Source: Candidatus Mediterraneibacter pullistercoris
GTDB taxonomy: Bacteria > Bacillota > Clostridia > Lachnospirales > Lachnospiraceae
Assembly: GCA_019116885.1 (NCBI GenBank)
Contig: DXAU01000058.1
Span: 26,282 to 90,281 of the forward strand
Length of the DNA stretch: 64,000 nucleotides
Direction: 5' to 3'
The position numbers and the translations under genes were made by a program. Positions 54,192-63,580 of this stretch are shown piece by piece. The notes beneath the pieces were generated by a model. It was not told where the DNA came from. It saw only the letters and a list, made by a program, of their open reading frames with translations, and did not search any database. How positions within the stretch are numbered: position 1 is the first letter of the stretch; each line of letters starts with the position of its first letter.

Positions 54192-54434
54192 ATGGATATC
54201 TTGAAGATTGTGATAACGATCATCTTTGTTATAGACTGCATTGCTCTGGCTGCGATCATTCTCTTACAGGAAGGAAAATCAGCCGGGCTTGGCACGATCA
54301 GCGGAGCTGCAGATACTTATTGGGGACAGAACAAAGGACGCTCTATGGAAGGGGCTCTCATAAAAGTTACCCGTGTACTGGCGGTGCTCTTTATTGTTCT
54401 GGCTATGGTACTGAATCTCGGAGCCCTGAATTAG
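54192..54434 (+). CDS. secG: Preprotein translocase subunit SecG
   Basis: An 80-residue membrane protein with two hydrophobic helices (about 3-22 and 56-77) joined by a polar loop containing LLQEGKSAGLGTISG, the conserved SecG signature. It is an accessory subunit of the SecYEG channel. Small size and the following rnr and smpB are the standard Firmicutes order. AGGAGGT precedes the ATG. A strong terminator-like hairpin follows. Confidence 0.93.
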   Translation: MDILKIVITIIFVIDCIALAAIILLQEGKSAGLGTISGAADTYWGQNKGRSMEGALIKVTRVLAVLFIVLAMVLNLGALN

Positions 54435-54470
54435 TATTAAATGCACTATATCAGAAGATAATAACTACGT

Positions 54471-54507
54471 AAGCACTCTATACGGATATAGAGTGCTTAT
54501 GTTTTTT
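54471..54507 (+). terminator. Terminator (or attenuator) after secG
   Basis: AAGCACTCTATA (54471-54482) and TATAGAGTGCTT (54487-54498) form a perfect 12-base stem with a CGGA loop, followed by ATG and six T. No promoter is visible between it and the rnr start, so it may act as an attenuator. Confidence 0.9.
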
Positions 54508-54512
54508 CGTGG

Positions 54513-54592
54513 GCGGCGGAGCCAAAGTCCGGGCGTGCCCGAAACCTTGGCGGCCGCTTACAATTCCGGAATGTGCCTTTTGGCACTTCCGG
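54513..54592. other. Structured intergenic element before rnr (two hairpins)
   Basis: First hairpin: GCGGC (54513-54517) pairs with GCCGC (54553-54557), GCCAA (54521-54525) with TTGGC (54547-54551), and inner CGGG (54530-54533) with CCCG (54538-54541). Second hairpin: CCGGAA-T-GTGCC (54566-54577) pairs with GGCAC-TTCCGG (54582-54592) around TTTT. Both lie between the secG terminator and the rnr ribosome site. They could be an RNase R leader control element, a small RNA, or a dispersed palindromic repeat. Confidence 0.5.
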
Positions 54593-54626
54593 TGACTCTA
54601 AGAGAAATAACAGGAGCAGGTACGAC

Positions 54627-56741
54627 ATGGATCAGACATTTGAGAAACGCAAGAAAGTAATATTTGACTTTATCAGTGACGACCTTTACGTGCCAATGAA
54701 GATAAAGGAAATATCAGCAGTGCTTCAGATACCGCGGGAACAGCGGGATGAGCTGCGGGCGGTCCTCGACAGTCTGGTGGAAGAAGGAAAGATCACTGTC
54801 TCCGGGCGCGGCAAATATAAGAGAGGCCATGCTGTACATCAGAAAGGAATCTTTCAGGCGAATCCGAGAGGATTCGGATTTGTGACGCCGGATGATGAAA
54901 GCCCGGATGTATTCATCCCGGAAGAAAATATTTCCGGCGCTTTTCAGGGAGACGAGGTGGAGTTTATCATTACATCTGCTCCCGGCGGGAGACGCAGAGA
55001 AGGAAAGATTGTGCGCATCCTTTCTCACAATATTGTCCGCATAGTGGGGATGTATGAAAAGAGCAGGAGTTTCGGCTTTGTCCGCCCGGATGACCAGAGA
55101 TATCTCCGGGATATCTATATTCCGGAAGGGAAAGAGCATGGGGCGGTGACAGGGCATAAGGTTCTGGTGGAACTGACTTCATATGGAGAAGCCCACATGA
55201 AACCAGAGGGAGAAGTACTTCAGATCATCGGTCACATCAATGATCCCGGCACTGATATCCTTTCGATTGTGATGGACTCGGGGATTCCTGCAGAATTTCC
55301 AGAGAAAGTCCTAAACCAGGCCGTCCGTGTGGGGAAGCCTGTCAGTGAAGCTGACTGTGCAGGCAGGAAGGATCTGCGCGGGTGGGTGATGGTCACGATA
55401 GACGGCGAGGACGCAAAAGACCTGGACGATGCGGTTTCTCTTACAAAAGAGGGCGAAAACTACCTTCTGGGCGTGCATATTGCCGATGTGAGCAATTATG
55501 TGCAGGAGAAAAGTGCACTCGACAGAGAAGCGCTTAAAAGAGGGACGAGCGTATATCTTGCTGACCGCGTGATACCAATGCTTCCCCAGAAGCTGTCAAA
55601 CGGCGTCTGTTCCCTGAATGAGGGCAGGGACAGACTGGCGTTGTCCTGTATTATGACGATAAATCCGGGCGGTGAGATCATTGGTCATGAGATCGCAGAG
55701 ACGGTCATAAGGGTGAATAAGAGGATGAGCTACAACGATGTAGCAAAGGTACTCGCCTCGGGCACGGGAGATATGGAGGACTATGCAGAGTATGAGCCGA
55801 TGCTGCATCTCATGAGAGAACTTTCCGGCATTATCCGAAAGCGCAGAGGCAGAAGGGGCTCTATAGATTTTGACATGCCGGAGACAAAAGTACTCCTGGA
55901 TGAAACCGGGAGGCCGGTCGATATCAGGCCATACGACCGCAATGACGCGACAAAGATTATTGAGGATTTTATGCTGGCGGCAAATGAAACTGTGGCGGAG
56001 GAATACCACTGGCTTGAGCTGCCTTTTCTCTACCGGACGCATGAAGCTCCGGATGAGGAAAAAGTCCGCCAGTTGTCGGCATTTATCAATAACTTCGGAT
56101 ATCATATCCATGTGCAGAACGAAGTTCACTCAAAAGAGATCCAGAAACTGCTGGACAAGGCGGAGGGAACGCCTTATGAGGCGATGATCAGCCGTCTTGC
56201 TCTCAGATCAATGAAACGGGCAAGATACGCAACGGAGAATACAGGACATTTCGGGCTTGCCGCGAGACATTATACGCATTTTACCTCCCCGATCAGGAGA
56301 TATCCGGATCTCCAGATACACAGGATCATCAAGGAGAACATACGCGGCCGTCTGAATGAAGAACGGATTTCCCACTATGCAGAGATACTTTCTAAGGTGG
56401 CGGCGCAGTGCAGCGATTGTGAGCGAAGGGCGGAAGAGGCAGAACGGGAAGTCATTAAGATGAAAAAGGCAGAATACATGAAAGACCATATCGGAGAGGA
56501 ATATGAGGGCGTGATATCCGGTGTGACAAAATGGGGCGTCTATGTAGAACTGCCGAATACTGTTGAAGGGCTTGTTCATGTGGCTGACATGCATGATGAT
56601 CACTATGAATATTCCGAACAGACATATGAGCTGACCGGAGCGCATACGGGCAAAAGATACCGGCTTGGCCAGACTGTCAGAGTTTGTGTGGCTGATGCGG
56701 ATAAAATTCAGAAGACTGTTAATTTCGAGATCATAGCTTGA
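54627..56741 (+). CDS. rnr: Ribonuclease R (RNB family 3'-5' exoribonuclease)
   Basis: A 704-residue exoribonuclease that degrades structured RNA and works with SmpB/tmRNA in ribosome rescue. N-terminal helix-turn-helix and cold-shock domains ([20 protein letters not shown]) are followed by the RNB catalytic domain with [14 protein letters not shown], whose aspartates bind magnesium, and a C-terminal S1 domain ([21 protein letters not shown]). The frame could begin at a GTG inside the upstream hairpin, but ACAGGAG before the ATG at 54627 gives the usual N-terminus. It lies 44 bases before smpB. Confidence 0.95.
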   Translation: MDQTFEKRKKVIFDFISDDLYVPMKIKEISAVLQIPREQRDELRAVLDSLVEEGKITVSGRGKYKRGHAVHQKGIFQANPRGFGFVTPDDESPDVFIPEENISGAFQGDEVEFIITSAPGGRRREGKIVRILSHNIVRIVGMYEKSRSFGFVRPDDQRYLRDIYIPEGKEHGAVTGHKVLVELTSYGEAHMKPEGEVLQIIGHINDPGTDILSIVMDSGIPAEFPEKVLNQAVRVGKPVSEADCAGRKDLRGWVMVTIDGEDAKDLDDAVSLTKEGENYLLGVHIADVSNYVQEKSALDREALKRGTSVYLADRVIPMLPQKLSNGVCSLNEGRDRLALSCIMTINPGGEIIGHEIAETVIRVNKRMSYNDVAKVLASGTGDMEDYAEYEPMLHLMRELSGIIRKRRGRRGSIDFDMPETKVLLDETGRPVDIRPYDRNDATKIIEDFMLAANETVAEEYHWLELPFLYRTHEAPDEEKVRQLSAFINNFGYHIHVQNEVHSKEIQKLLDKAEGTPYEAMISRLALRSMKRARYATENTGHFGLAARHYTHFTSPIRRYPDLQIHRIIKENIRGRLNEERISHYAEILSKVAAQCSDCERRAEEAEREVIKMKKAEYMKDHIGEEYEGVISGVTKWGVYVELPNTVEGLVHVADMHDDHYEYSEQTYELTGAHTGKRYRLGQTVRVCVADADKIQKTVNFEIIA

Positions 56742-56745
56742 ATAC

Positions 56746-56766
56746 GGAACGGGTGGTTCCCGTTCC
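56746..56766 (+). other. Hairpin between rnr and smpB
   Basis: GGAACGGG (56746-56753) and CCCGTTCC (56759-56766) form a perfect 8-base stem with a five-base loop, directly before the smpB AAAGGAG. No T run follows; a processing or translation-control role is possible. Confidence 0.45.
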
Positions 56767-56784
56767 CAAAGGAGAGTAAGATAT

Positions 56785-57249
56785 ATGGCTAAAACAGAAA
56801 GAAAGCTGATCGCTAATAATAAAAAAGCATACCATGACTATTTTATCCTTGAAAAATATGAGGCGGGGATCGTGCTCCACGGTACTGAAGTGAAATCTCT
56901 GCGCATGGGAAAGTGCAGCATTAAAGAAGCATTTATCCGTGTGGAGTCCGGAGAGATGTATATCTACGGCATGCATATTTCTCCGTATGAAAAAGGGAAT
57001 ATCTTCAATAAGGACCCGCTTAGAGTTCGGAAACTCCTGCTCCATAAGAAAGAGATATTAAAGATATTCGGCAAGATGAAAGAGCAGGGGATTACGGTCG
57101 TTCCTCTGCAGGTGTATTTCAGCGGAAGTCTTGTGAAAGTTGAGATCGGTCTGGCAAAAGGTAAGAAGCTCTACGATAAACGGGCGGATATTGCGAAAAA
57201 AGATCAGAAAAGGGAAGCTCAGAGAGACTTTAAGATAAAGAATTTATAG
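56785..57249 (+). CDS. smpB: tmRNA-binding protein SmpB
   Basis: A 154-residue protein that carries tmRNA to stalled ribosomes for trans-translation. The OB-fold core shows [20 protein letters not shown] and GTEVKSLR; the basic C-terminal tail ([24 protein letters not shown]) enters the empty mRNA channel. The tmRNA gene ssrA, which often follows, is not found downstream in this window. It follows rnr, its functional partner. Confidence 0.96.
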   Translation: MAKTERKLIANNKKAYHDYFILEKYEAGIVLHGTEVKSLRMGKCSIKEAFIRVESGEMYIYGMHISPYEKGNIFNKDPLRVRKLLLHKKEILKIFGKMKEQGITVVPLQVYFSGSLVKVEIGLAKGKKLYDKRADIAKKDQKREAQRDFKIKNL

Positions 57250-57260
57250 GAGGGACGTAT

Positions 57261-58097
57261 ATGATCCAGGATATCGGGCCGCATCATCTTGATAACCAGT
57301 ACAGACCGGCGCCGCCGGATAAAGAGTGCTATGCGCTGTATTATGAGGATCACGCGGCGCTTGTAAAGAAAACGGACGAAGGAATTGAATTTCCCAGATT
57401 CCGAGAGCTGGAACGTCTGAATCCAGAGATTTATGAAGATTACATATACCTGTTTTCTGTGGACGGCGAGAGATATTACCTTGTACAGGAGATAAACAGA
57501 GAGCCTCTGTCAGATTTCAGTATGGATAACACAGAGATATTCCGAAGAGCCGAGCCGCGGCATCATTCATTTGCAGGGATCACAGGATATCAGCTTTATA
57601 ACTGGTATCAGTCCCGGAAATACTGCGGACGGTGCGGACATATGATGAAACATGACACAAAGGAGAGGATGCTCCGATGTGAAGAGTGCCATAACGTAGA
57701 ATTTCCAAAGATATGTCCGGCTGTTATTGTGGGCGTGACAGACGGAAACCGTATCCTCATGTCGAAGTACGCGGGCAGGACGTACAAAAACTATGCGCTG
57801 ATAGCTGGCTTTACAGAGATCGGCGAGACTGTGGAACAGACAGTGGCAAGGGAAGTCATGGAAGAGGTGGGGCTGAAAGTTAAGAACATACGCTATTATA
57901 AGAGCCAGCCGTGGTCATTCAGCGATACTCTGCTTATGGGATTTTACTGCGATCTTGACGGTGAAGATAAGATAACCCTTGATAAGAACGAGCTTGCGCT
58001 GGCAGAGTGGTTTGACCGGGCGGATATCCCGGAAATACGCTCAGTGGAGAGCCTGACAAATGATATGATATTGAGGTTTAAAAACGGGCCTGTCTGA
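57261..58097 (+). CDS. nudC: NADH pyrophosphatase (NudC-type Nudix hydrolase)
   Basis: A 278-residue Nudix enzyme that cleaves NADH to NMNH and AMP and, in E. coli, removes NAD caps from RNA. A zinc ribbon uses Cys122, Cys125, Cys140 and Cys143. The Nudix box fits GX5EX7REVMEEVG at 183-204, and SQPWSF (215-220) is the NudC-specific motif. It begins 11 bases after smpB with AGGAGGG, so the RNA-decapping activity is encoded together with RNase R and SmpB, a suggestive RNA quality-control grouping. Confidence 0.92.
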   Translation: MIQDIGPHHLDNQYRPAPPDKECYALYYEDHAALVKKTDEGIEFPRFRELERLNPEIYEDYIYLFSVDGERYYLVQEINREPLSDFSMDNTEIFRRAEPRHHSFAGITGYQLYNWYQSRKYCGRCGHMMKHDTKERMLRCEECHNVEFPKICPAVIVGVTDGNRILMSKYAGRTYKNYALIAGFTEIGETVEQTVAREVMEEVGLKVKNIRYYKSQPWSFSDTLLMGFYCDLDGEDKITLDKNELALAEWFDRADIPEIRSVESLTNDMILRFKNGPV

Positions 58098-58168
58098 TGT
58101 ATAATGGATAAAGATAAGATATATCAATTATTACTGTTTATACAGAAACTAAGGAGGTACACAGTAAA

Positions 58169-58591
58169 ATGAGAGCAGAATTTGACGAAAGCCTTGTTAC
58201 AGGCAATGAGATGATCGATACGCAGCATAAAGAACTGATCGATAAGATCAATAAACTGCTGGACAGCTGCGAGACGAGCAAAGATAAAGTAGTGGCGGTA
58301 AAGACGCTGGATTACCTTGCGGATTATACAGAGTTTCATTTTGGGGAAGAAGAGAACCTTCAGGAGTCTATCAGCTATCCGGCTATTGAGGAACATAAGA
58401 GAGAGCATGACAAACTCCGGAAGGTTGTAAAAGACCTTTACAATATGCTCGAGGAAGAAGAAGGCCCTTCAGACGCTTTTGTAGAACAGGTTAATAAAAA
58501 TGTCATTGAGTGGCTGTACAGACATATCAAGGGCTTTGACAGGTCTGTGGCCGAGTATAAATTTATGAATGAGAGCAGCGAGAGGCTGTGA
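58169..58591 (+). CDS. Bacteriohemerythrin
   Basis: A 140-residue four-helix bundle that binds O2 at a non-haem diiron site. All seven ligands are present: His20, His57, Glu61, His76, His80, His119 and Asp124 (motifs DTQHKEL, FHFGEEE, HKREH, HIKGFD). It is a free-standing single-domain protein with no signalling domain. In an anaerobe it probably stores, senses or scavenges oxygen. AAGGAGG precedes the ATG. It is tail to tail with rubrerythrin. Confidence 0.94.
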   Translation: MRAEFDESLVTGNEMIDTQHKELIDKINKLLDSCETSKDKVVAVKTLDYLADYTEFHFGEEENLQESISYPAIEEHKREHDKLRKVVKDLYNMLEEEEGPSDAFVEQVNKNVIEWLYRHIKGFDRSVAEYKFMNESSERL

Positions 58592-58597
58592 TCCTGT

Positions 58598-59197
58598 TTA
58601 CTCCGTTTTGTAACACGACATCTCATAGGGGATGAAATATCCCTGTTCATGACGGCATACCGGGCATACTGGCGGGGCCTGTGTACCTTCGTGGATATAG
58701 CCGCAGTTGGTACACATCCATTTTGAGGTTTCTCCTGGCGCATAATAAGCGTCTGTCTCCAGCATCTCTGCGAGTTTTGCGAATCTCAGTTCGTGGGTAT
58801 GCTCTATTTCAGCGATTTGATAGAAGGCGGAGGCCGCTTCGGCAAAGCCTTCTTCTTTCGCAGTATCGCCGAATGTCTGATAGACGTCCGCATATTCTTC
58901 GTGTTCGTTGTGTTCGGCGGCGCGAAGCAGCTCCGGCAGGGTGTCCTGCTGATCGACAGGGTAGGAGCCATCGATATGGATTGTCTCTCCGGACAGATCC
59001 TTCAGAAGTTCATAGAAGCGCTCTGCGTGCGCCCGCTCCTGATCCGCGGTGTAGCGGAAGATTTCTGCGACGGTGAGCATCCCGGAACGCTCCGCTCTCT
59101 CGGCGGCAATCGTGTATCGGTTGCGCGCCTGGCTTTCTCCCGCAAATGCACGCATGAGATTCTCTTTTGTCATACTTTCAGAAAAAACAACAGCCAT
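58598..59197 (-). CDS. Rubrerythrin
   Basis: A 199-residue peroxide reductase of anaerobes. The ferritin-like domain (about 1-150) has diiron ligands in FAGESQARNRY, YTADQERAHAERF, EHEEYADV and EIEHTHELRF; the C-terminal rubredoxin domain has CTNC and CPVC pairs twelve residues apart, the usual rubrerythrin spacing. It reduces H2O2 with electrons from NADH via rubredoxin proteins, possibly including the flavodiiron fusion. The ATG at 59197 is chosen because AAGGAG lies ten bases upstream; a GTG three codons earlier is too close to it. Confidence 0.94.
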   Translation of the reverse strand: MAVVFSESMTKENLMRAFAGESQARNRYTIAAERAERSGMLTVAEIFRYTADQERAHAERFYELLKDLSGETIHIDGSYPVDQQDTLPELLRAAEHNEHEEYADVYQTFGDTAKEEGFAEAASAFYQIAEIEHTHELRFAKLAEMLETDAYYAPGETSKWMCTNCGYIHEGTQAPPVCPVCRHEQGYFIPYEMSCYKTE

Positions 59198-59267
59198 GGT
59201 GTACACACTCCTTTTTTAATTAGAAGTATGTGCCATGGCCGGAAAAATATACATATTTCTTTATTGG

Positions 59268-60284
59268 TCAGTTGAAACCGATCAGGCGTCTTGCCACGCT
59301 GTAAGCCAGGGAAGACACCTTTCGGCCTGAACGGCCGGGCAGATTCATAGTCTGTCCGAGAATACCGTATCGTATCTTCAGATACGTCTTATAATCCTTT
59401 CTTTTCAGATAATCCCAGAGCTCTTTTTTCTTGACGAGATTTTCCGGTTTCCTGGAACGGATACAGAGGATGGAAGACACCGTCATCATGATCGCAAGAT
59501 AGTTTATCATATATTTGCGGAGTTTTTTGCTCGTAATTACGCGGAGTTCGTACATGGCGATCATTGTCTTTGTGACAAACAACTGCTGATCGATCCTGCT
59601 TATCATGACTTTCTCATTTACAGACTGGTCTTCGCGTCCGATAAAATATCTGTAGAAATCTACATTCAGATAATACAGTGTCCGGACGTGCGGAAGGGGA
59701 TAATACACATAGATATTGTCCACATAAAAAGTGTGTTTGGGAAGTTTGAGCTGGCAGAGCTTAAGCATTTCTGTGCGGTAAATGACAGAATGCATAAGGA
59801 TATACTGATCCAGCCTGAAACGTCCGATGTCATCCCAGCGGAAGATCTGGTTTTCCGGGAGGACATTGTTATAGCGGATGACTTTCTTATGCTCCATTCC
59901 GACCTTTTCGTATACATAGTTGGCGATCACCATGTCTACCTGAGAGTCGGCGTCGACAAACCCTTTGACAGCCTCGAGGATCTTGAGCAGAGCCTCCTTG
60001 TCCACCCAGTCGTCACTGTCCACTACTTTAAAATATTTTCCGGAAGCATGTTTGAGCCCCCAGTTTACCGCATCGCCGTGGCCGCCGTTTTCTTTATTGA
60101 TCGCTTTAACGATTGTGGGGTATTTCTCCTGATAGCGCTCAGCGATCGCCTGTGTCCCGTCTTTGGAACCATCGTTGACTATGATGATCTCTACGTCTTC
60201 TCCGCCTTCAAGTATAGAGTTGACCGCTTTTTCCATATATGCTTCAGAGTTATAACATGGAATAGCAAATGAAATGTATTTCAT
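59268..60284 (-). CDS. Family 2 glycosyltransferase
   Basis: A 338-residue GT-A-fold glycosyltransferase. The N-terminal nucleotide-sugar domain has SFAIPCYNSEAYMEKAV, IIIVNDGSKDGT and the metal-binding KVVDSDDWVD. The C-terminal part is basic with a hydrophobic stretch (INYLAIMMTVSSILC) that may associate with the membrane. The sugar and acceptor are unknown; capsule, teichoic or glycolipid roles are possible. It is a single gene, not part of a polysaccharide cluster. AGGAGGAG precedes the ATG. Confidence 0.88.
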   Translation of the reverse strand: MKYISFAIPCYNSEAYMEKAVNSILEGGEDVEIIIVNDGSKDGTQAIAERYQEKYPTIVKAINKENGGHGDAVNWGLKHASGKYFKVVDSDDWVDKEALLKILEAVKGFVDADSQVDMVIANYVYEKVGMEHKKVIRYNNVLPENQIFRWDDIGRFRLDQYILMHSVIYRTEMLKLCQLKLPKHTFYVDNIYVYYPLPHVRTLYYLNVDFYRYFIGREDQSVNEKVMISRIDQQLFVTKTMIAMYELRVITSKKLRKYMINYLAIMMTVSSILCIRSRKPENLVKKKELWDYLKRKDYKTYLKIRYGILGQTMNLPGRSGRKVSSLAYSVARRLIGFN

Positions 60285-60339
60285 CTTTTCTCCTCCTCAG
60301 ACTATCTTTATTTTATATTATACCATTGCTGCCCTTATA

Positions 60340-60368
60340 TTGTAAAATTTATTTTTTTTAGATATAGT
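60340..60368 (+). promoter_or_regulatory. Promoter of the phosphofructokinase gene
   Basis: TTGTAA (60340-60345), 17 bases, TATAGT (60363-60368), followed by a 10-base palindrome TACTGCAGTA near 60382. Confidence 0.55.
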
Positions 60369-60432
60369 AAAGAGGAAATACTACTGCAGTATGCACTGTA
60401 ACAGGATTACATCTGATTGAAGGAGGAGACGA

Positions 60433-61656
60433 ATGAAGAAAAATGTGATCGTAGGGCAGTCTGGCGGCCCTACTGCCGTCATCAATGCGAGTCTTTATGG
60501 AGTCGTGTATGAAGCGCTGAACCGGGAGGACGCCTGTGGAACGGTATATGGGATGATAAACGGCATCGAAGGGTTTCTAAGTGGAAAAGTTATTGACATG
60601 GAACCGCTTGAGCGCTCGGGCGTGCTTGAACTGATTAAGACCACTCCCGGTGCTTATCTTGGATCGTGCAGATATAAACTGCCGGAAGATCTGACGGACG
60701 AAGTGTATCCCAGACTGTTCGGGAAATTTGAAGAGTACGGCATCGGGTATTTTTTCTATATCGGCGGCAATGATTCCATGGATACGGTAAGCAAACTCTC
60801 GCGTTATGCAGAACAGACAGGGAGCGGTATCCGATTTATCGGAATCCCGAAGACGATAGATAACGACCTTGTGCATACGGATCACACGCCGGGATATGGA
60901 AGCGCGGCGAAATATGTGGCTTCCACTGTCCGGGAGATTGCTCTGGACGCTTCGGTCTATGACAATAAGCAGTCTGTTACGATCGTTGAGATCATGGGGC
61001 GCCATGCCGGATGGCTGACGGCAGCAGGCGCTCTTGCGCGCAAATTTGAGGGAGATAATCCGCTTCTGATCTATCTTCCGGAAACAGCGTTTGATACAGA
61101 GAAGTTTCTTGACGATGTGAGGGCTGCGCTCAGAAAAGTGTCCAATGTGGTTGTGTGCATTTCAGAAGGGATTAATGATGGAAAAGGAACGTTCGTCTGT
61201 GAGCTGGCAAGCAGTGTCGGCGTGGATACATTCGGCCACAAAATGCTCACTGGTTCCGGAAAATATCTTGAGAATCTTGTAAAAGAAAAGATTGGCGTTA
61301 AAGTGCGCTCTGTGGAGCTGAATGTGTCTCAGCGGTGCTCCTCATCCATGCTCTCCGGCACAGATCAGAAAGAGGCGATTGCCTCCGGTGCTTATGGAGT
61401 AAAATGTGCCATCGAAGGTGAGACGGGAAAGATGATCGCGTTCAGGCGCCTTCCAGGAGATGAATACAGGGTGGATTATGTAACAGAAGATGTCAACGCA
61501 ATCTGCAATCAGGAGAAGACAGTTCCTGCAGAGTGGATTACAGAGGGGGGATCTGACGTTGCAGGGGAGTTTATAGATTATGCGAGACCTCTTATCCTGG
61601 GGGAGGTAAAGATACCGGTGAAGGACGGTCTGCCGTTGTTTGCATACCGCAGATAA
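60433..61656 (+). CDS. Phosphofructokinase, probably PPi-dependent
   Basis: A 407-residue glycolytic enzyme. The substrate loop is GGNDS (111-115): Asp114 replaces the Gly104 of ATP-dependent E. coli PfkA, and Lys140 in PKTIDND replaces its Gly124. These two residues are the known marks of pyrophosphate-dependent enzymes, so PPi is the likely phosphoryl donor and the reaction reversible. Asn113 in place of the usual Asp103 is a further change. VGQSGGPTAVINAS begins the protein. AGGAGGAG precedes the ATG. Confidence 0.9.
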   Translation: MKKNVIVGQSGGPTAVINASLYGVVYEALNREDACGTVYGMINGIEGFLSGKVIDMEPLERSGVLELIKTTPGAYLGSCRYKLPEDLTDEVYPRLFGKFEEYGIGYFFYIGGNDSMDTVSKLSRYAEQTGSGIRFIGIPKTIDNDLVHTDHTPGYGSAAKYVASTVREIALDASVYDNKQSVTIVEIMGRHAGWLTAAGALARKFEGDNPLLIYLPETAFDTEKFLDDVRAALRKVSNVVVCISEGINDGKGTFVCELASSVGVDTFGHKMLTGSGKYLENLVKEKIGVKVRSVELNVSQRCSSSMLSGTDQKEAIASGAYGVKCAIEGETGKMIAFRRLPGDEYRVDYVTEDVNAICNQEKTVPAEWITEGGSDVAGEFIDYARPLILGEVKIPVKDGLPLFAYRR

Positions 61657-61705
61657 AGGAATACCAGGATCAGTTACGCATAAAGTATACACAGGAGGTG
61701 AAAGC

Positions 61706-63442
61706 ATGAGTCAGAAATTGGAGAATATACTGAATCTGGCCCTGGCATCGACTGAAGAAGAAAGAGTGCGTTCTGAAGAACTGGAAGTTGGATATAATCC
61801 GGCGGAACAGGAGTGGGAGCTGATCGTAAAATATTCGGGAAGTCTTGAGGCGGTAAGAGACATCACGGTGTCTGTCACAGAGCTGTTGAATGGTTATGCC
61901 GTAATTGTAATAAAAGAGAACCGGATAGATGAACTGGCGGATCTTCCGGGAATTGATTACATAGAGAAGCCGAAGAGCCTTTATTTTGAGGCAGATGTGG
62001 GACGGCAGGCCTCATGTATCGATGCGGTTCAGATCCCCCCTCTTTCGCTGAGTGGGAAAGGGGTTCTCATAGGCATTGTAGACAGTGGAATAGACATCGC
62101 CAACCCTGATTTCAGACAGGAGGACGGCGGCACGAGGATAGCAGCCATGTGGGATCAGACTGTGAATGGAGATCCGCCTGCCGGATATGTTATGGGGAGC
62201 GAATACACAAGAGAAGAGATCGATGAAATGCTAAGAGTCAGTCCAGGCCGGCTTGGACTGACGATGCCGGGGGCAGATGAGAGCGGCCACGGAACTGCGG
62301 TGGCGGGCATAGCGGCGGGAAACGGGAGAGGGAGTCTTGGAACACAGTACCGTGGGGCAGCGCCCGAGGCAGAACTGGTCATCGTAAAAATGGGCACGCC
62401 GCGGCCGGCCGACTTTCCAAGAACGACAGAGCTGATGCTTGGAGTGGACTATGTGATACGAAAAGCTCTTGCTTTGAGAAAGCCTGTCGCCGTCAATATC
62501 AGTTTCGGAAACACATACGGGCCTCATGATGGAACCTCTCTGCTGGAGAGGTTTTTAAACGATATATCAGAAGTGTGGAAAACGGTGATCTGTGTCGGCA
62601 GTGGAAATGAGGGGACAACAGCCGGGCATATATCAGGCCGGGTAAACGATGAGGAAGAAGAGGTGGTGGAGCTTGCTGTACAGGAAAGAGAACCTTCTTT
62701 GAGTCTCCAGATCTGGAAGTCTTATGCAGATGAGATGGCGGTTACTGTCGTAAGCCCGTCAGGAGAACGGGTGGGGCCTCTCCGGGAGACGCCCGGTTCA
62801 CACCGGTATTTTACAGGGGATACAGAACTTCTCATCTATTATGGCGAACCGAAGCCATACAGCGTGAAGCAGGAGATCTATATCTCGTTTCTGCCGCTCC
62901 GGTCCTATGTGGACAGCGGCGTGTGGCAGATCATACTAACGCCGCGAAGAATTGTTGAAGGGAACTATCAGATGTGGCTGCCCGCTCAGTCGGCGCTGAA
63001 TGTGGGAACGGCTTTTCTGCGTCCCAACAGTTCTACTACTCTCACGATTCCGTCAACGGCTTTGCTTGTCGTTACAGTTGCGGCTTATGATGCGAGGACA
63101 CTTTCTTATGCGGACTTTTCAGGAAGAGGTCCGGCAGGAATTTATGAGGGAGATGTTTATAACAAACCTGATTTGGCGGCTCCGGGGGTGAATGTCCATG
63201 CGCCTGTTCCCGGGGGCGGCTACCGATCTTTCAGCGGTACCTCGTTTGCCGCGCCTTTTGTCACGGGAAGCGCGGCTCTTCTGATGGAGTGGGGCATCGT
63301 GAAAGGGAATGATCCCTATCTGTACGGGGAGAAAGTGAAAGCATACTTAAGACGCGGCGCCAGAGAACTGCCCGGATATACACAGTGGCCGAATCCTCTG
63401 CTGGGATATGGCGCGCTGTGCCTCAGAGACAGTATTCCGTGA
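61706..63442 (+). CDS. S8 subtilisin-like protease, Csp-like, without signal peptide
   Basis: A 578-residue subtilase. The catalytic triad is complete: Asp126 (GIVDSGID), His195 (ESGHGTAVAGI) and Ser513 (GTSFAAP). An N-terminal prodomain-like region (1-100) and a central beta-rich insertion (about 325-480) are present. There is no signal peptide or membrane helix. This layout resembles Csp germination proteases and related cytosolic subtilases of Clostridia; a role in spore germination is plausible but not shown. AGGAGGTG before the ATG at 61706 fixes the start over a longer frame. It follows the PFK gene by 49 bases. Confidence 0.88.
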   Translation: MSQKLENILNLALASTEEERVRSEELEVGYNPAEQEWELIVKYSGSLEAVRDITVSVTELLNGYAVIVIKENRIDELADLPGIDYIEKPKSLYFEADVGRQASCIDAVQIPPLSLSGKGVLIGIVDSGIDIANPDFRQEDGGTRIAAMWDQTVNGDPPAGYVMGSEYTREEIDEMLRVSPGRLGLTMPGADESGHGTAVAGIAAGNGRGSLGTQYRGAAPEAELVIVKMGTPRPADFPRTTELMLGVDYVIRKALALRKPVAVNISFGNTYGPHDGTSLLERFLNDISEVWKTVICVGSGNEGTTAGHISGRVNDEEEEVVELAVQEREPSLSLQIWKSYADEMAVTVVSPSGERVGPLRETPGSHRYFTGDTELLIYYGEPKPYSVKQEIYISFLPLRSYVDSGVWQIILTPRRIVEGNYQMWLPAQSALNVGTAFLRPNSSTTLTIPSTALLVVTVAAYDARTLSYADFSGRGPAGIYEGDVYNKPDLAAPGVNVHAPVPGGGYRSFSGTSFAAPFVTGSAALLMEWGIVKGNDPYLYGEKVKAYLRRGARELPGYTQWPNPLLGYGALCLRDSIP

Positions 63443-63479
63443 AAAGAGAAAGACATAGAAATGGCTGAGATAAATTTTA

Positions 63480-63508
63480 TTGACAAATTACGATACTTAC
63501 CCTACACT
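63480..63508 (+). promoter_or_regulatory. Promoter of the potA-like gene
   Basis: TTGACA (63480-63485), 17 bases, TACACT (63503-63508). Confidence 0.6.
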
Positions 63509-63580
63509 TATTACGGTTATATATCAGACGGGAATTGGTTCCTGCCTCTGCAGGCAGCTGACATGGTAAGGAGAGGACCC

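Noticed and set aside
57249..57261. tmRNA gene (ssrA) expected after smpB
   Set aside because: The next gene starts 11 bases later and no tRNA-like ends or tag sequence is seen nearby, including the structured secG-rnr gap.
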